Shown: positions 1-5,197 of the stretch, piece after piece | Layout: every line of letters starts with the position of its first letter | Numbering within the stretch: the stretch's first letter is position 1 | Source: Methylomonas sp. | GTDB taxonomy: Bacteria > Pseudomonadota > Gammaproteobacteria > Methylococcales > Methylomonadaceae | Direction: 5' to 3' | Assembly: GCA_026989715.1 (NCBI GenBank) | Contig: JALSIU010000063.1 | Location: 1-5,288, forward strand | DNA: 5,288 nucleotides | The notes under the pieces: generated by a model | Database searches by the model: none | The model's input: the letters and a program-made list of their open reading frames with translations, nothing else | Told to the model about the DNA's origin: nothing | Program-made: the position numbers and the translations under genes

Positions 1-16
1 GGTTTTAACCTTACGA

Positions 17-1501
17 ATGGAAAATAAAAAAGCCTTAAAACAAGTGCAAACGGCTCAGGCAGTGCAATTGCAGGGCGAATTTGCAGGCCATCCCGCCAAA
101 GGCTTAAGCCCTGAACGCTTAAGCGTGATTCTGGAGCAAGCCGAGCAAGGCTATTTGGTCGCGCAAGCGGAATTGTTTATGGATATGGAGGAAAAAGACG
201 GTCATATCCAGGCAGAAATGCACAAGCGCAAAATGGCGGTGGTCGGATTAGATTGGCACTTACAGCCACCAACGGAGGCCAGCGAGGCCGAGAAGCAAGC
301 GACAGCCAAGCTGGAGGCGCGCATTCGCGATATGCTGGATGTGGAAGATATGCTGTTTGATGCGCTCGATGCCTTAGGGCATGGTTATAGTTGCTTGGAA
401 CTAGACTGGCAGCAGGACGCGCTTGGTTGGTTTCCTGAGTTGATGCACCGCACGCCGCGCTGGTTTACGCAAGACCCGACGCAGCCTAATGCTTTGCGCT
501 TGCGCACCAGCTCTCTGCATGGCGAGCCATTGCGCGATTTGGGTTGGATTGTGCATATACACAAATCACGCTCCGGGCATTTGAGCCGCACCGGCTTGCA
601 TAGAAGCTTGGCATGGCCGTATTTATTTAAAAATTATTCGGTGCGTGATTTGGCCGAGTTGTTGGAAATTTATGGCTTGCCGATTAAAGTGGGTAAATAT
701 TCGCGCGGGGCGACAGCCGAAGAAAAACAAACCTTAATGCAGGCCGTTATCGGCATTGGTCATAATGCAGGCGGTATTATCCCTGACTCTATGCAAATGG
801 ATTTTATTACCGCCACCGCCTCGGGCGGCTCTGACCCCTTTAAAGCCATGATAGATTGGTGCGAGTCTACGCAATCAAAAGTCATTTTAGGTAATGGCTT
901 AAGCACGATGGACAGCAAGGGCGGTAGCCAAGCACTCGGTACGGTACATAATGAGGTGCGGTTAGATATACGCAACAGCGATGCGCGGCAGTTAGCCAGT
1001 ACTTTGTCAGGCTATTTGGTGTATCCCATTGCCATGCTCAATGGTTTATTTGCTAATGATCGCTGCCCTAAATGGGTATTTGATACCCAAGAGGCGGATG
1101 ATTTGGCCTTGTATGCCGATGCTTTGCCTAAATTAGCTGAGGCGGGGGCGGAAATCCCTTTGCGCTATATTAATGATAAGTTAAAAATCCCGGCGCGAGA
1201 AAAGGATGAGCCGATTTTAGCTATTCCTGCCGCGAGCGGCGGTTTAGCCGCCGCGTCCTCAAGATTGCAAAAGTTTACTAAAGATCAGCAGGCGATTGAG
1301 GCTTTAGCTGATAACATGCCATTGCACAGTCCTATCGCCACAGAGGCCATTAAATCAGCGATAGCGGCCGCATCCAGCCCGGAGGATTTGGAGCAGCGTT
1401 TGGCGGTGGTCATGCAAGGCGCGGATATGACCGAGTTTAGTGCGCAACTTGAAAAAGCTTTGTTTGCGGCGGACATAATGGGTTATGCCCATGCTGACTG
1501 A
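17..1501 (+). CDS. Mu gp29-like portal protein (DUF935 family)
   Basis: This is the head portal of a Mu-like phage, the dodecameric ring at one capsid vertex through which DNA is packaged and ejected. The protein is 494 residues, close to the roughly 500 of Mu gp29. Motifs that I recall as shared with Mu gp29 include DMEEKD (residues 56-61), FKNYSVRDLAELLEIYGLP (204-222), a following LMQAV...AGGIIP stretch, and LGTVHNEVR...DARQLA in the second half. The first ATG in the window is used, but only 16 bases precede it, no Shine-Dalgarno is visible, and the frame stays open to the left edge. The true start may therefore lie upstream; by comparison with Mu, perhaps up to ten residues are missing. 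The 3' end overlaps the MuF gene by 17 bases, consistent with coupled translation in the late operon. A hand count over 61-180 gives 52% GC, the background of this prophage. No defect is seen. Confidence 0.93.
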   Translation: MENKKALKQVQTAQAVQLQGEFAGHPAKGLSPERLSVILEQAEQGYLVAQAELFMDMEEKDGHIQAEMHKRKMAVVGLDWHLQPPTEASEAEKQATAKLEARIRDMLDVEDMLFDALDALGHGYSCLELDWQQDALGWFPELMHRTPRWFTQDPTQPNALRLRTSSLHGEPLRDLGWIVHIHKSRSGHLSRTGLHRSLAWPYLFKNYSVRDLAELLEIYGLPIKVGKYSRGATAEEKQTLMQAVIGIGHNAGGIIPDSMQMDFITATASGGSDPFKAMIDWCESTQSKVILGNGLSTMDSKGGSQALGTVHNEVRLDIRNSDARQLASTLSGYLVYPIAMLNGLFANDRCPKWVFDTQEADDLALYADALPKLAEAGAEIPLRYINDKLKIPAREKDEPILAIPAASGGLAAASSRLQKFTKDQQAIEALADNMPLHSPIATEAIKSAIAAASSPEDLEQRLAVVMQGADMTEFSAQLEKALFAADIMGYAHAD

Positions 1502-2807
1502 GCCGCTTGCCATTGGCTTTGGTGTACAGTTTTATGAGGCCATCAAAGCCGCGCAACAACGCGGTGTGGTATTGCCGGATGTGTATTATGGGGAGTTGCA
1601 AGGCTTGGCAAGACAGCAGGCATTTAGTATTGCAGGCATTGCCGCGCTGGACCAATTAGAGCAAGTGCGTAATAGTTTGTCCGCAGGATTGCAACGCGGC
1701 ATATCGTTTAAAAAATGGCAAAAGGAAATGCTGGAAAATGGCATACTAGAACTCCCCGAGCATCGACTGGATAATATTTTTCGCACCAATATCCAAAGCA
1801 ACTACAACCGTGGACGATGGGAAAAAATACAGCGTAATAAGCAGCACAGGCCGTATTTAATGTACGATGCAATTAATGACAGTCGCGTGCGCCCCGCTCA
1901 TTTAGCATTAGATGGCGTGATAAAGCCAGCGGATGATAGTTTTTGGAATGCTCACGCGCCGCTCAACGGCTACCGCTGTCGCTGTCGATTAATCTCACTC
2001 ACAGAAAAACAAGCACAGGCGCGCAGCGGTCAAGATAAGGGCTTAAATAAGACGATTAAACTCAGCGCAATGAAGCCTGATAAAGGCTGGGATTATAACC
2101 CGGGGGCAGATTTAACCAAGGGGATTAATAAGGCGATAAAGAGCAAGCCTGAGTCTAAGGTTAAAGATGCAGCGATAAAACGCATTAATACACAAACTTA
2201 TATTCCCGTTGCTAACGCATTTAGCTTGCCAAAAAGTGGCAATACAAAACGCATAGCGAAAAGCGTACTAGAAAAAATTGACCGTATTCATGGTGATGGG
2301 GTTTTGCCTACAATCCCTATCAAAAGCTCAACCAGTAAAAAATTTCAAGGTGTATATAGGCATTTTACTCACGACGGAACACCTCACTCTATTGCGGTAT
2401 CCAAAATCTCGGTTAATCCTGAATTGACTGTCGCGCATGAGATAGGCCATTTTTTAGATCACCAAGGGCTTTATCTCAGCGGAAAATTCGGCTCTGAGTT
2501 AAGTCCTGCTTTTGAGAAATGGCGGAACGCGATTGATGAGAGCGATGCAACAAAAGCCATTATTTCCACAAAAGGCGCGCAAGCAATCAATAAAGACTAT
2601 TATTTAACTAGGCGTGAGCAGTGGGCTAGGTCTTATGCACAATGGATAGCTGTAAAATCAAAAGACAAAACAATGATAAGTCAAATTTCAAATATTGTTA
2701 ATGATAATAATAAAGGGTATTCTAATTCACAGTGGAAAGATCACGATTTTACGAAAATATCACAAGAAATTGATGATATTTTTAAGAACTTAGGGTGGCT
2801 AAAATGA
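1485..2807 (+). CDS. MuF (gp30/F-like) minor head protein with C-terminal zincin-like domain, candidate polymorphic toxin
   Basis: The N-terminal half (about residues 45-170) is a phage Mu F-like head morphogenesis domain. It has RTN at 100-102, the DSRVRPAH segment at 132-139, a W in SFW near 153, and GYRCRCRL at 162-169. A WDYNPGAD segment (202-209) closes the usual MuF region. Residues from about 220 to 440 are not part of the MuF core. They contain HEIGHFLDH at 318-326, a HExxH zinc-binding motif with catalytic Glu319, and RREQWARSYAQW near 376-387, where Glu378 is a plausible third zinc ligand. That layout fits zincin-type metallopeptidase domains found in phage polyvalent and toxin proteins. 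MuF proteins carrying variable C-terminal toxin domains are a known class encoded by temperate phages, and I infer this is one. The last 120 or so bases of the domain are only about 25% GC by hand count, well below the portal gene. The start at 1485 is weakly supported, and ATG 1491 is an alternative. The gene shares ATGA with the next small gene. Confidence 0.88.
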   Translation: MPMLTEPLAIGFGVQFYEAIKAAQQRGVVLPDVYYGELQGLARQQAFSIAGIAALDQLEQVRNSLSAGLQRGISFKKWQKEMLENGILELPEHRLDNIFRTNIQSNYNRGRWEKIQRNKQHRPYLMYDAINDSRVRPAHLALDGVIKPADDSFWNAHAPLNGYRCRCRLISLTEKQAQARSGQDKGLNKTIKLSAMKPDKGWDYNPGADLTKGINKAIKSKPESKVKDAAIKRINTQTYIPVANAFSLPKSGNTKRIAKSVLEKIDRIHGDGVLPTIPIKSSTSKKFQGVYRHFTHDGTPHSIAVSKISVNPELTVAHEIGHFLDHQGLYLSGKFGSELSPAFEKWRNAIDESDATKAIISTKGAQAINKDYYLTRREQWARSYAQWIAVKSKDKTMISQISNIVNDNNKGYSNSQWKDHDFTKISQEIDDIFKNLGWLK

Positions 2808-2962
2808 CTTTAGAAGAAGCGGTGCGTATCGTTGTGAAAAAGTACCATGAAGATGAATGGCTTGATGAGATTAGCCGTCTAGTACCTGATGAGAGTGTCG
2901 GGGCCATTCAGGAATATATTATGATTTACTTTGGTGGCGATGTAGTAGCAGTCAATGATTAA
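2804..2962 (+). CDS. Small acidic protein, candidate immunity partner of the MuF C-terminal domain
   Basis: This 52-residue reading frame begins MTLEEAVRIVVKKYHEDEWL and ends VVAVND. I do not recognise a family. Its ATG overlaps the MuF stop as ATGA, and an AGGGTGG stretch at 2792-2798 lies about five bases upstream as a plausible ribosome binding site, so translation is probably coupled. It has 12 Asp/Glu against 4 Lys/Arg, and looks helical at the N-terminus with a hydrophobic EYIMIYF stretch near residues 37-43. There is no signal peptide. Small, acidic, cytoplasmic proteins encoded immediately after a toxin domain are typical immunity proteins, and this position is not occupied in phage Mu. 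The role is therefore inferred from context and charge only. An accessory head protein or an unrelated moron gene remains possible. Its stop overlaps the start of a broken G-like gene at 2955. Confidence 0.72.
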   Translation: MTLEEAVRIVVKKYHEDEWLDEISRLVPDESVGAIQEYIMIYFGGDVVAVND

Positions 2963-3044
2963 TATTGATAATATTGAACTCAATACCGACGAAATAGACA
3001 GAGACTTGCGATAGTTGCAACAGCGCGTCAATGACCTAAGTATT
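2955..3044 (+). pseudogene. Broken 5' end of a second G-like virion morphogenesis gene
   Basis: From ATG 2955 the frame reads MINIDNIELNTDEIDRDLR, then a TAG stop at 3012-3014, then LQQRVNDLS in the same frame. The intact G protein downstream begins MINIQLDTSELDRSLSRLRQ, so the two align over about 26 residues with a three-residue insertion, and roughly half of the positions are identical. The TAG sits where a CAG glutamine codon would fit naturally. Coding similarity ends at 3044, exactly where a REPIN-like element begins. The start overlaps the stop of the small acidic gene by eight bases, the tight spacing expected of a once functional operon gene. It is a remnant and not a short functional peptide as far as I can tell. 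Confidence 0.72.
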
Positions 3045-3145
3045 GTAGGGTGGGTAGAGTACGGCGGCCGACAGGCCGTTGTGCGAAACCCACCGGAGGT
3101 GCACGAAATGGTGGGTTTCGCCAAAAGACGCTCTACCCACCCTAC
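3045..3145. repeat. REPIN-like element, copy A (two inverted GTAG-type REPs)
   Basis: The ends are perfect 15-bp inverted repeats, GTAGGGTGGGTAGAG at 3045-3059 and its complement at 3131-3145. Each half is a REP by structure: the tetranucleotide GTAG followed by a stem GGTGGGT/ACCCACC. The left arm is 50 bases (3045-3094) with a GC-rich loop containing a GGCC...GGCC hairpin. The right arm is 36 bases (3110-3145) in inverse orientation, and a 15-base spacer separates them. Such elements are normally mobilised by REP-associated tyrosine transposases (RAYTs) encoded elsewhere in the chromosome. It sits between the broken G fragment and the intact G gene, and its transcript could fold strongly in the late mRNA. 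Confidence 0.85.
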
Positions 3146-3170
3146 GAACAAATGGCCAATAGGATAAAAA

Positions 3171-3650
3171 ATGATTAACATCCAGCTTGATACCAGCGAA
3201 CTTGATCGGTCATTAAGTCGTCTTAGGCAGGCCGCCGGCAATTTACACCCGCCTCTTGATGCAATAGGTGATGCGTTAGAAAATCATATTGCTTTATTGT
3301 TTGTTGATCAGCAGTCCCCAAGCGGCGAGCCGTGGAAGCCATTGTCAAATACCGCTTTACAGAGGAGACGACAAGGCAATGGCGCAGGAGATGCGCAAAT
3401 ACTGCAAGACAGCGGTGTGCTAAAAAATAGCTTTACGCATTATGCTGACAATCAAAGTGTGGAGATTGGTACTGCCGTTGAATACGCGCTCACCCATCAA
3501 TTTGGTGCGACCAAAGGGCAATATGCGCCCGGCGTGCCGTGGGGGGATATTCCGGCACGTCCATTTATGCCCGAAGAGAACCTGCCGCCAGATTGGGAAA
3601 ATGAGGTTATGGATATTCTTGCGCAACACTTAGACGGCGCATTATCTTAA
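3171..3650 (+). CDS. G: Phage virion morphogenesis protein G (Phage_tail_S family)
   Basis: The product is 159 residues, normal for the Mu G / P2 S type virion morphogenesis family, which acts late in virion assembly at head-tail joining or tail completion. Family signatures are visible in order: PSGEPWKPLS (50-59), a basic QRRRQ stretch (64-68), ILQDSGVLKNSF (77-88), VEIGTAVEYALTHQFG (97-112) and the C-terminal IPARPFM (127-133). The start is supported by AGGA at 3161-3164, six bases ahead of the ATG, and by the match of its N-terminus with the broken copy at 2955. It is isolated from the operon by a repeat element on each side, unlike the overlapping genes elsewhere in the window, so its translation is no longer coupled to the upstream gene. 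No inactivating change is visible. Confidence 0.92.
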   Translation: MINIQLDTSELDRSLSRLRQAAGNLHPPLDAIGDALENHIALLFVDQQSPSGEPWKPLSNTALQRRRQGNGAGDAQILQDSGVLKNSFTHYADNQSVEIGTAVEYALTHQFGATKGQYAPGVPWGDIPARPFMPEENLPPDWENEVMDILAQHLDGALS

Positions 3651-3671
3651 GCATCTTAATTTATCTGTTTT

Positions 3672-3695
3672 AATTTTTGTTTCAATCGTTTTTAG
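3672..3695 (+). repeat. 24-bp AT-rich direct repeat, copy 1
   Basis: This copy runs from AATTTTTG to TCGTTTTTAG and matches the copy at 3924 at 23 of 24 positions. It ends eight bases before a single REP arm at 3704. The function is unknown. Confidence 0.75.
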
Positions 3696-3703
3696 CACCT
3701 CTT

Positions 3704-3739
3704 GGTGGGTTTCGCCAAAAGACGCTCTACCCACCCTAC
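3704..3739 (-). repeat. Single GTAG-type REP arm, copy C
   Basis: These 36 bases are identical to the right arm of both complete elements. Read on the minus strand they start with GTAG, followed by the GGTGGGT stem, an 18-base loop and ACCCACC. No left arm is present upstream, so this is a solo REP rather than a pair. Confidence 0.85.
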
Positions 3740-3751
3740 GCATATGCCCTT

Positions 3752-3775
3752 GCATTTTTTTTAAATCGTTTTTAG
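3752..3775 (+). repeat. 24-bp AT-rich direct repeat, copy 2
   Basis: This is a slightly diverged copy in which the first bases differ, but TTTAAATCGTTTTTAG is fully conserved with the copy at 3924. It ends two bases before the complete REPIN-like element at 3778. Confidence 0.7.
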
Positions 3776-3777
3776 TC

Positions 3778-3880
3778 GTAGGGTGGGTAGAGTACGGCGG
3801 CCGACAGGCCGTTGTGCGAAACCCACCAAATGGGTGCACGAAATGGTGGGTTTCGCCAAAAGACGCTCTACCCACCCTAC
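3778..3880. repeat. REPIN-like element, copy B (two inverted GTAG-type REPs)
   Basis: The left arm (3778-3827, 50 bases) and right arm (3845-3880, 36 bases) are each identical to those of copy A. Only the spacer differs, 17 bases here against 15 in copy A. The terminal 15-bp inverted repeats are perfect, and GAAC follows the right end in both copies. Near identity of two copies about 630 bases apart points to recent insertion or to gene conversion. Confidence 0.87.
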
Positions 3881-3923
3881 GAACTTATCACAATATCAAA
3901 TCTAACCCGTTTAACACCCTTTT

Positions 3924-3947
3924 AATTTTTGTTTAAATCGTTTTTAG
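3924..3947 (+). repeat. 24-bp AT-rich direct repeat, copy 3
   Basis: This copy has the same AATTTTTG start and ATCGTTTTTAG end as copy 1. It precedes a stretch (3948-4024) that ends in a solo REP arm, so all three copies lie upstream of a REP-type sequence in the same orientation. Confidence 0.75.
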
Positions 3948-3961
3948 GTGCTGTTAGGTAG

Positions 3962-4024
3962 GTTTTGCATTTACCGCGCTTAAAATCGCATTCTCGTGCG
4001 TATGTTTGTTTTGGCGTGCAAAAC
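3962..4024. repeat. Inverted repeat GTTTTGCA/TGCAAAAC, possible degenerate REP pair
   Basis: GTTTTGCA at 3962-3969 is complemented by TGCAAAAC at 4017-4024, directly abutting the REP arm at 4025. The preceding TTAGGTAGG at 3954-3962 loosely resembles a GTAGGGTGGG start. It may be a decayed left half of a longer element. An 8-bp inverted repeat over this distance could also be chance. Confidence 0.35.
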
Positions 4025-4060
4025 GGTGGGTTTCGCCAAAAGACGCTCTACCCACCCTAC
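4025..4060 (-). repeat. Single GTAG-type REP arm, copy D
   Basis: This is a fourth occurrence of the 36-base arm, identical to those ending at 3145, 3739 and 3880. It lies 63 bases upstream of the protease I start and could influence expression of the downstream genes by forming a hairpin, or act as a weak transcription barrier. Confidence 0.85.
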
Positions 4061-4069
4061 CCCGTCATT

Positions 4070-4089
4070 GTTTTAATTATCGTTAAAAC
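4070..4089. promoter_or_regulatory. AT-rich inverted repeat upstream of protease I, possible operator
   Basis: GTTTTAA (4070-4076) and TTAAAAC (4083-4089) form a perfect 7-bp dyad around a 6-base centre, 34 bases upstream of the protease I ATG. In Mu the activator C binds a dyad upstream of the late promoter of gene I, so position and symmetry are suggestive. A chance AT palindrome is equally plausible. Confidence 0.3.
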
Positions 4090-4123
4090 ACGCCTTTTAT
4101 CTGTGCGGGTATTCTGACCGCCT

Positions 4124-5197
4124 ATGAAACAAAAAACCAATTCAACACTGGCCTTGGCCGCCACCTCCTTTGCTTTAATTGCCGGCTCAAAAGCCGTGCA
4201 GTTATTTCCTGCAGGGGAATTTACGGCACCTGAAGGCTCGTTGGCAGGCGAGGGGCCGTGGAATTTGAATAAAAAGCAAGCCAAGCAATTGATGGCGGCG
4301 TTAAGCGATCAGCCGGATATGCTGATTGATTACGACCACCAATCACTCTTGTTTACCGAGAACAAACAGCCCTTAGCGGCGGCGGGGATGTTTTCGGGGG
4401 CGCAATTGCGCTGGCGCGAGGGCAAGGGATTGTTTGCCGAGTCGGTGCAATGGACAAAAACGGCGGCGGCTAAAATCAAAGCCAAACAATACCGCTATAT
4501 CTCGCCTTTATTTACCTATGACAGCCGCACCGGTGCGGTGCAGCAACTTATCAGTATTGCGCTGACCGATAACCCTGCCATTAAAAACATGCAGGCCATT
4601 GAGTTGGCGGCTGCGAGTTTATTTTTACCCCACCATAAAGAGGAAACCATGAACCCTGAACTGCTTAAATTACTAGGGCTGGCTGATGATGCCGATGATG
4701 CCGCCGTATTGGCGGCCTGTACGACACTAAAGGCGGCCGGCGACAAAAACGCGGAGTTATTGGCGCAGATTGAGACATTAAAGGCCGATAAAGATGCCTT
4801 AGCGGCGGCTTCGGCTGAGGCTGACCCTGATAAATACGTCCCCGTGGCGGTCGTGGCCGAATTGCAGACGCAATTGGCGGCACTGTCTGCGGCGCAAGAG
4901 GCCGATAAGCTGACACGCCTGATTGATGCGAATGCGGCCAAACTGCCTACGCCGGGGCTTAAAAAATGGGCGGCTACACAATCCTTGGCGGCTTTAACGG
5001 CTTATTTACAGACCGCTCCGGAAATTGCCGCTTTATCGGCCATGCAAACCGAGGGCAATCAACCGCCTGATGCAGTGAGTGGTTCAGATGGCATTATCGC
5101 CGCCGCCTCTCAATATCGACACGAACAACAGCAACTTGGCAATGAAATCAGTGTTGCCGATACGGTTTCCCATGTAACCCAAGCAGGAGCTAAATAA
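4124..5197 (+). CDS. I: Mu gpI-like prohead protease with nested scaffold domain
   Basis: This is the capsid maturation protease of Mu-like phages (Mu-like_Pro family, MEROPS U35), which trims the scaffold and other prohead proteins inside the procapsid. Its 357 residues match the roughly 360 of Mu gpI. Protease-region signatures include ALIAGSKAVQLFPAGEF near the N-terminus, IDYDHQS (68-74), AAAGMFSGAQLRW (about 85-97), YRYISPLF (123-130) and SIALTDNPAI (144-153). From residue 176 the protein changes to an Ala/Leu/Lys/Glu-rich, probably coiled-coil, scaffold segment, marked by KLLGLADDADDAAVLAA and repeated LKA/LAA heptad-like runs. I cannot assign the catalytic residues. No strong ribosome binding site precedes the ATG at 4124, and the upstream gap is full of repeats. 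The stop codon overlaps the next start by one base. Confidence 0.92.
   Translation: MKQKTNSTLALAATSFALIAGSKAVQLFPAGEFTAPEGSLAGEGPWNLNKKQAKQLMAALSDQPDMLIDYDHQSLLFTENKQPLAAAGMFSGAQLRWREGKGLFAESVQWTKTAAAKIKAKQYRYISPLFTYDSRTGAVQQLISIALTDNPAIKNMQAIELAAASLFLPHHKEETMNPELLKLLGLADDADDAAVLAACTTLKAAGDKNAELLAQIETLKADKDALAAASAEADPDKYVPVAVVAELQTQLAALSAAQEADKLTRLIDANAAKLPTPGLKKWAATQSLAALTAYLQTAPEIAALSAMQTEGNQPPDAVSGSDGIIAAASQYRHEQQQLGNEISVADTVSHVTQAGAK
4637..4644 (+). promoter_or_regulatory. Internal Shine-Dalgarno for scaffold Z
   Basis: AAAGAGGA lies four bases before the in-frame ATG at 4649, inside the protease gene. It is a much better ribosome binding site than anything before the protease start itself, which favours separate translation of the C-terminal half. 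Confidence 0.7.
4649..5197 (+). CDS. Z: Nested scaffold protein Z (internal start within gene I)
   Basis: In phage Mu the scaffold Z is made from an internal start in the same frame as protease I, so the protease is incorporated through a shared C-terminus. Here Met176 of the protease is preceded by a strong AAAGAGGA site and would give a 182-residue protein beginning MNPELLKLLGLADD. It is rich in Ala, Leu, Asp and Lys, has no Cys, and has long helical runs (for example ELLAQIETLKADKDALAAAS and VAELQTQLAALSAAQEADKL), as expected of a coiled-coil capsid scaffold. It ends with the shared protease stop, just before the capsid gene. Expression as a separate product is inferred from the site and the Mu precedent. 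Confidence 0.75.
   Translation: MNPELLKLLGLADDADDAAVLAACTTLKAAGDKNAELLAQIETLKADKDALAAASAEADPDKYVPVAVVAELQTQLAALSAAQEADKLTRLIDANAAKLPTPGLKKWAATQSLAALTAYLQTAPEIAALSAMQTEGNQPPDAVSGSDGIIAAASQYRHEQQQLGNEISVADTVSHVTQAGAK

Larger units (their letters stand above)
3651..4123. other. 473-bp gene-free region packed with repeats
   Basis: No credible gene lies here on either strand. It holds one complete REPIN-like element, two single REP arms, three copies of a 24-bp AT-rich direct repeat, a possible degenerate larger palindrome, and a short AT-rich inverted repeat just before protease I. In phage Mu the late promoter P_I lies upstream of gene I, so any equivalent promoter would be expected near the right end of this stretch. 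I see no convincing sigma-70 promoter; a TTATCT at 4097-4102 could be a -10 but has no good -35 at normal spacing, as is usual for activator-dependent Mu late promoters. Confidence 0.75.

Noticed and set aside
1437..1655. Minus-strand frame across the portal/MuF junction
   Set aside because: It is a shadow over two recognised genes and has no ribosome site or family resemblance.
2879..3241. 120-codon open frame on the minus strand across the REPIN-like element
   Set aside because: It lies over the small acidic gene, the broken G fragment, the repeat and the G start. Its only recurring peptide is the translation of the repeat itself, which also appears in the minus-strand frame at 3642-3875.
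3442..3633. 63-codon plus-strand frame inside G
   Set aside because: It is out of frame with a well-conserved virion morphogenesis gene and has no recognisable product.
3744..3762. ATGC/GCAT stem followed by eight T as an intrinsic terminator after G
   Set aside because: The stem is only four base pairs with two G-C pairs, too weak alone. The upstream REP hairpin is five bases further away, so a terminator is possible but not supported.
3642..3875. 77-codon minus-strand open frame between G and protease I
   Set aside because: It consists almost entirely of translated REP arms, with the same peptide repeated, and has no independent coding signal.
3704..4060. Repeat cluster as a CRISPR array
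   Set aside because: The repeats are palindromic pairs with unequal arms and irregular spacing (36-103 bases long, gaps of 38 to over 140). There are no regular unique spacers and no cas genes.
4516..4941. 141-codon minus-strand open frame inside protease I
   Set aside because: It is the Ala/Ser-rich reverse reading of an Ala-rich coiled-coil region, a common artefact of GC-rich alanine codons.
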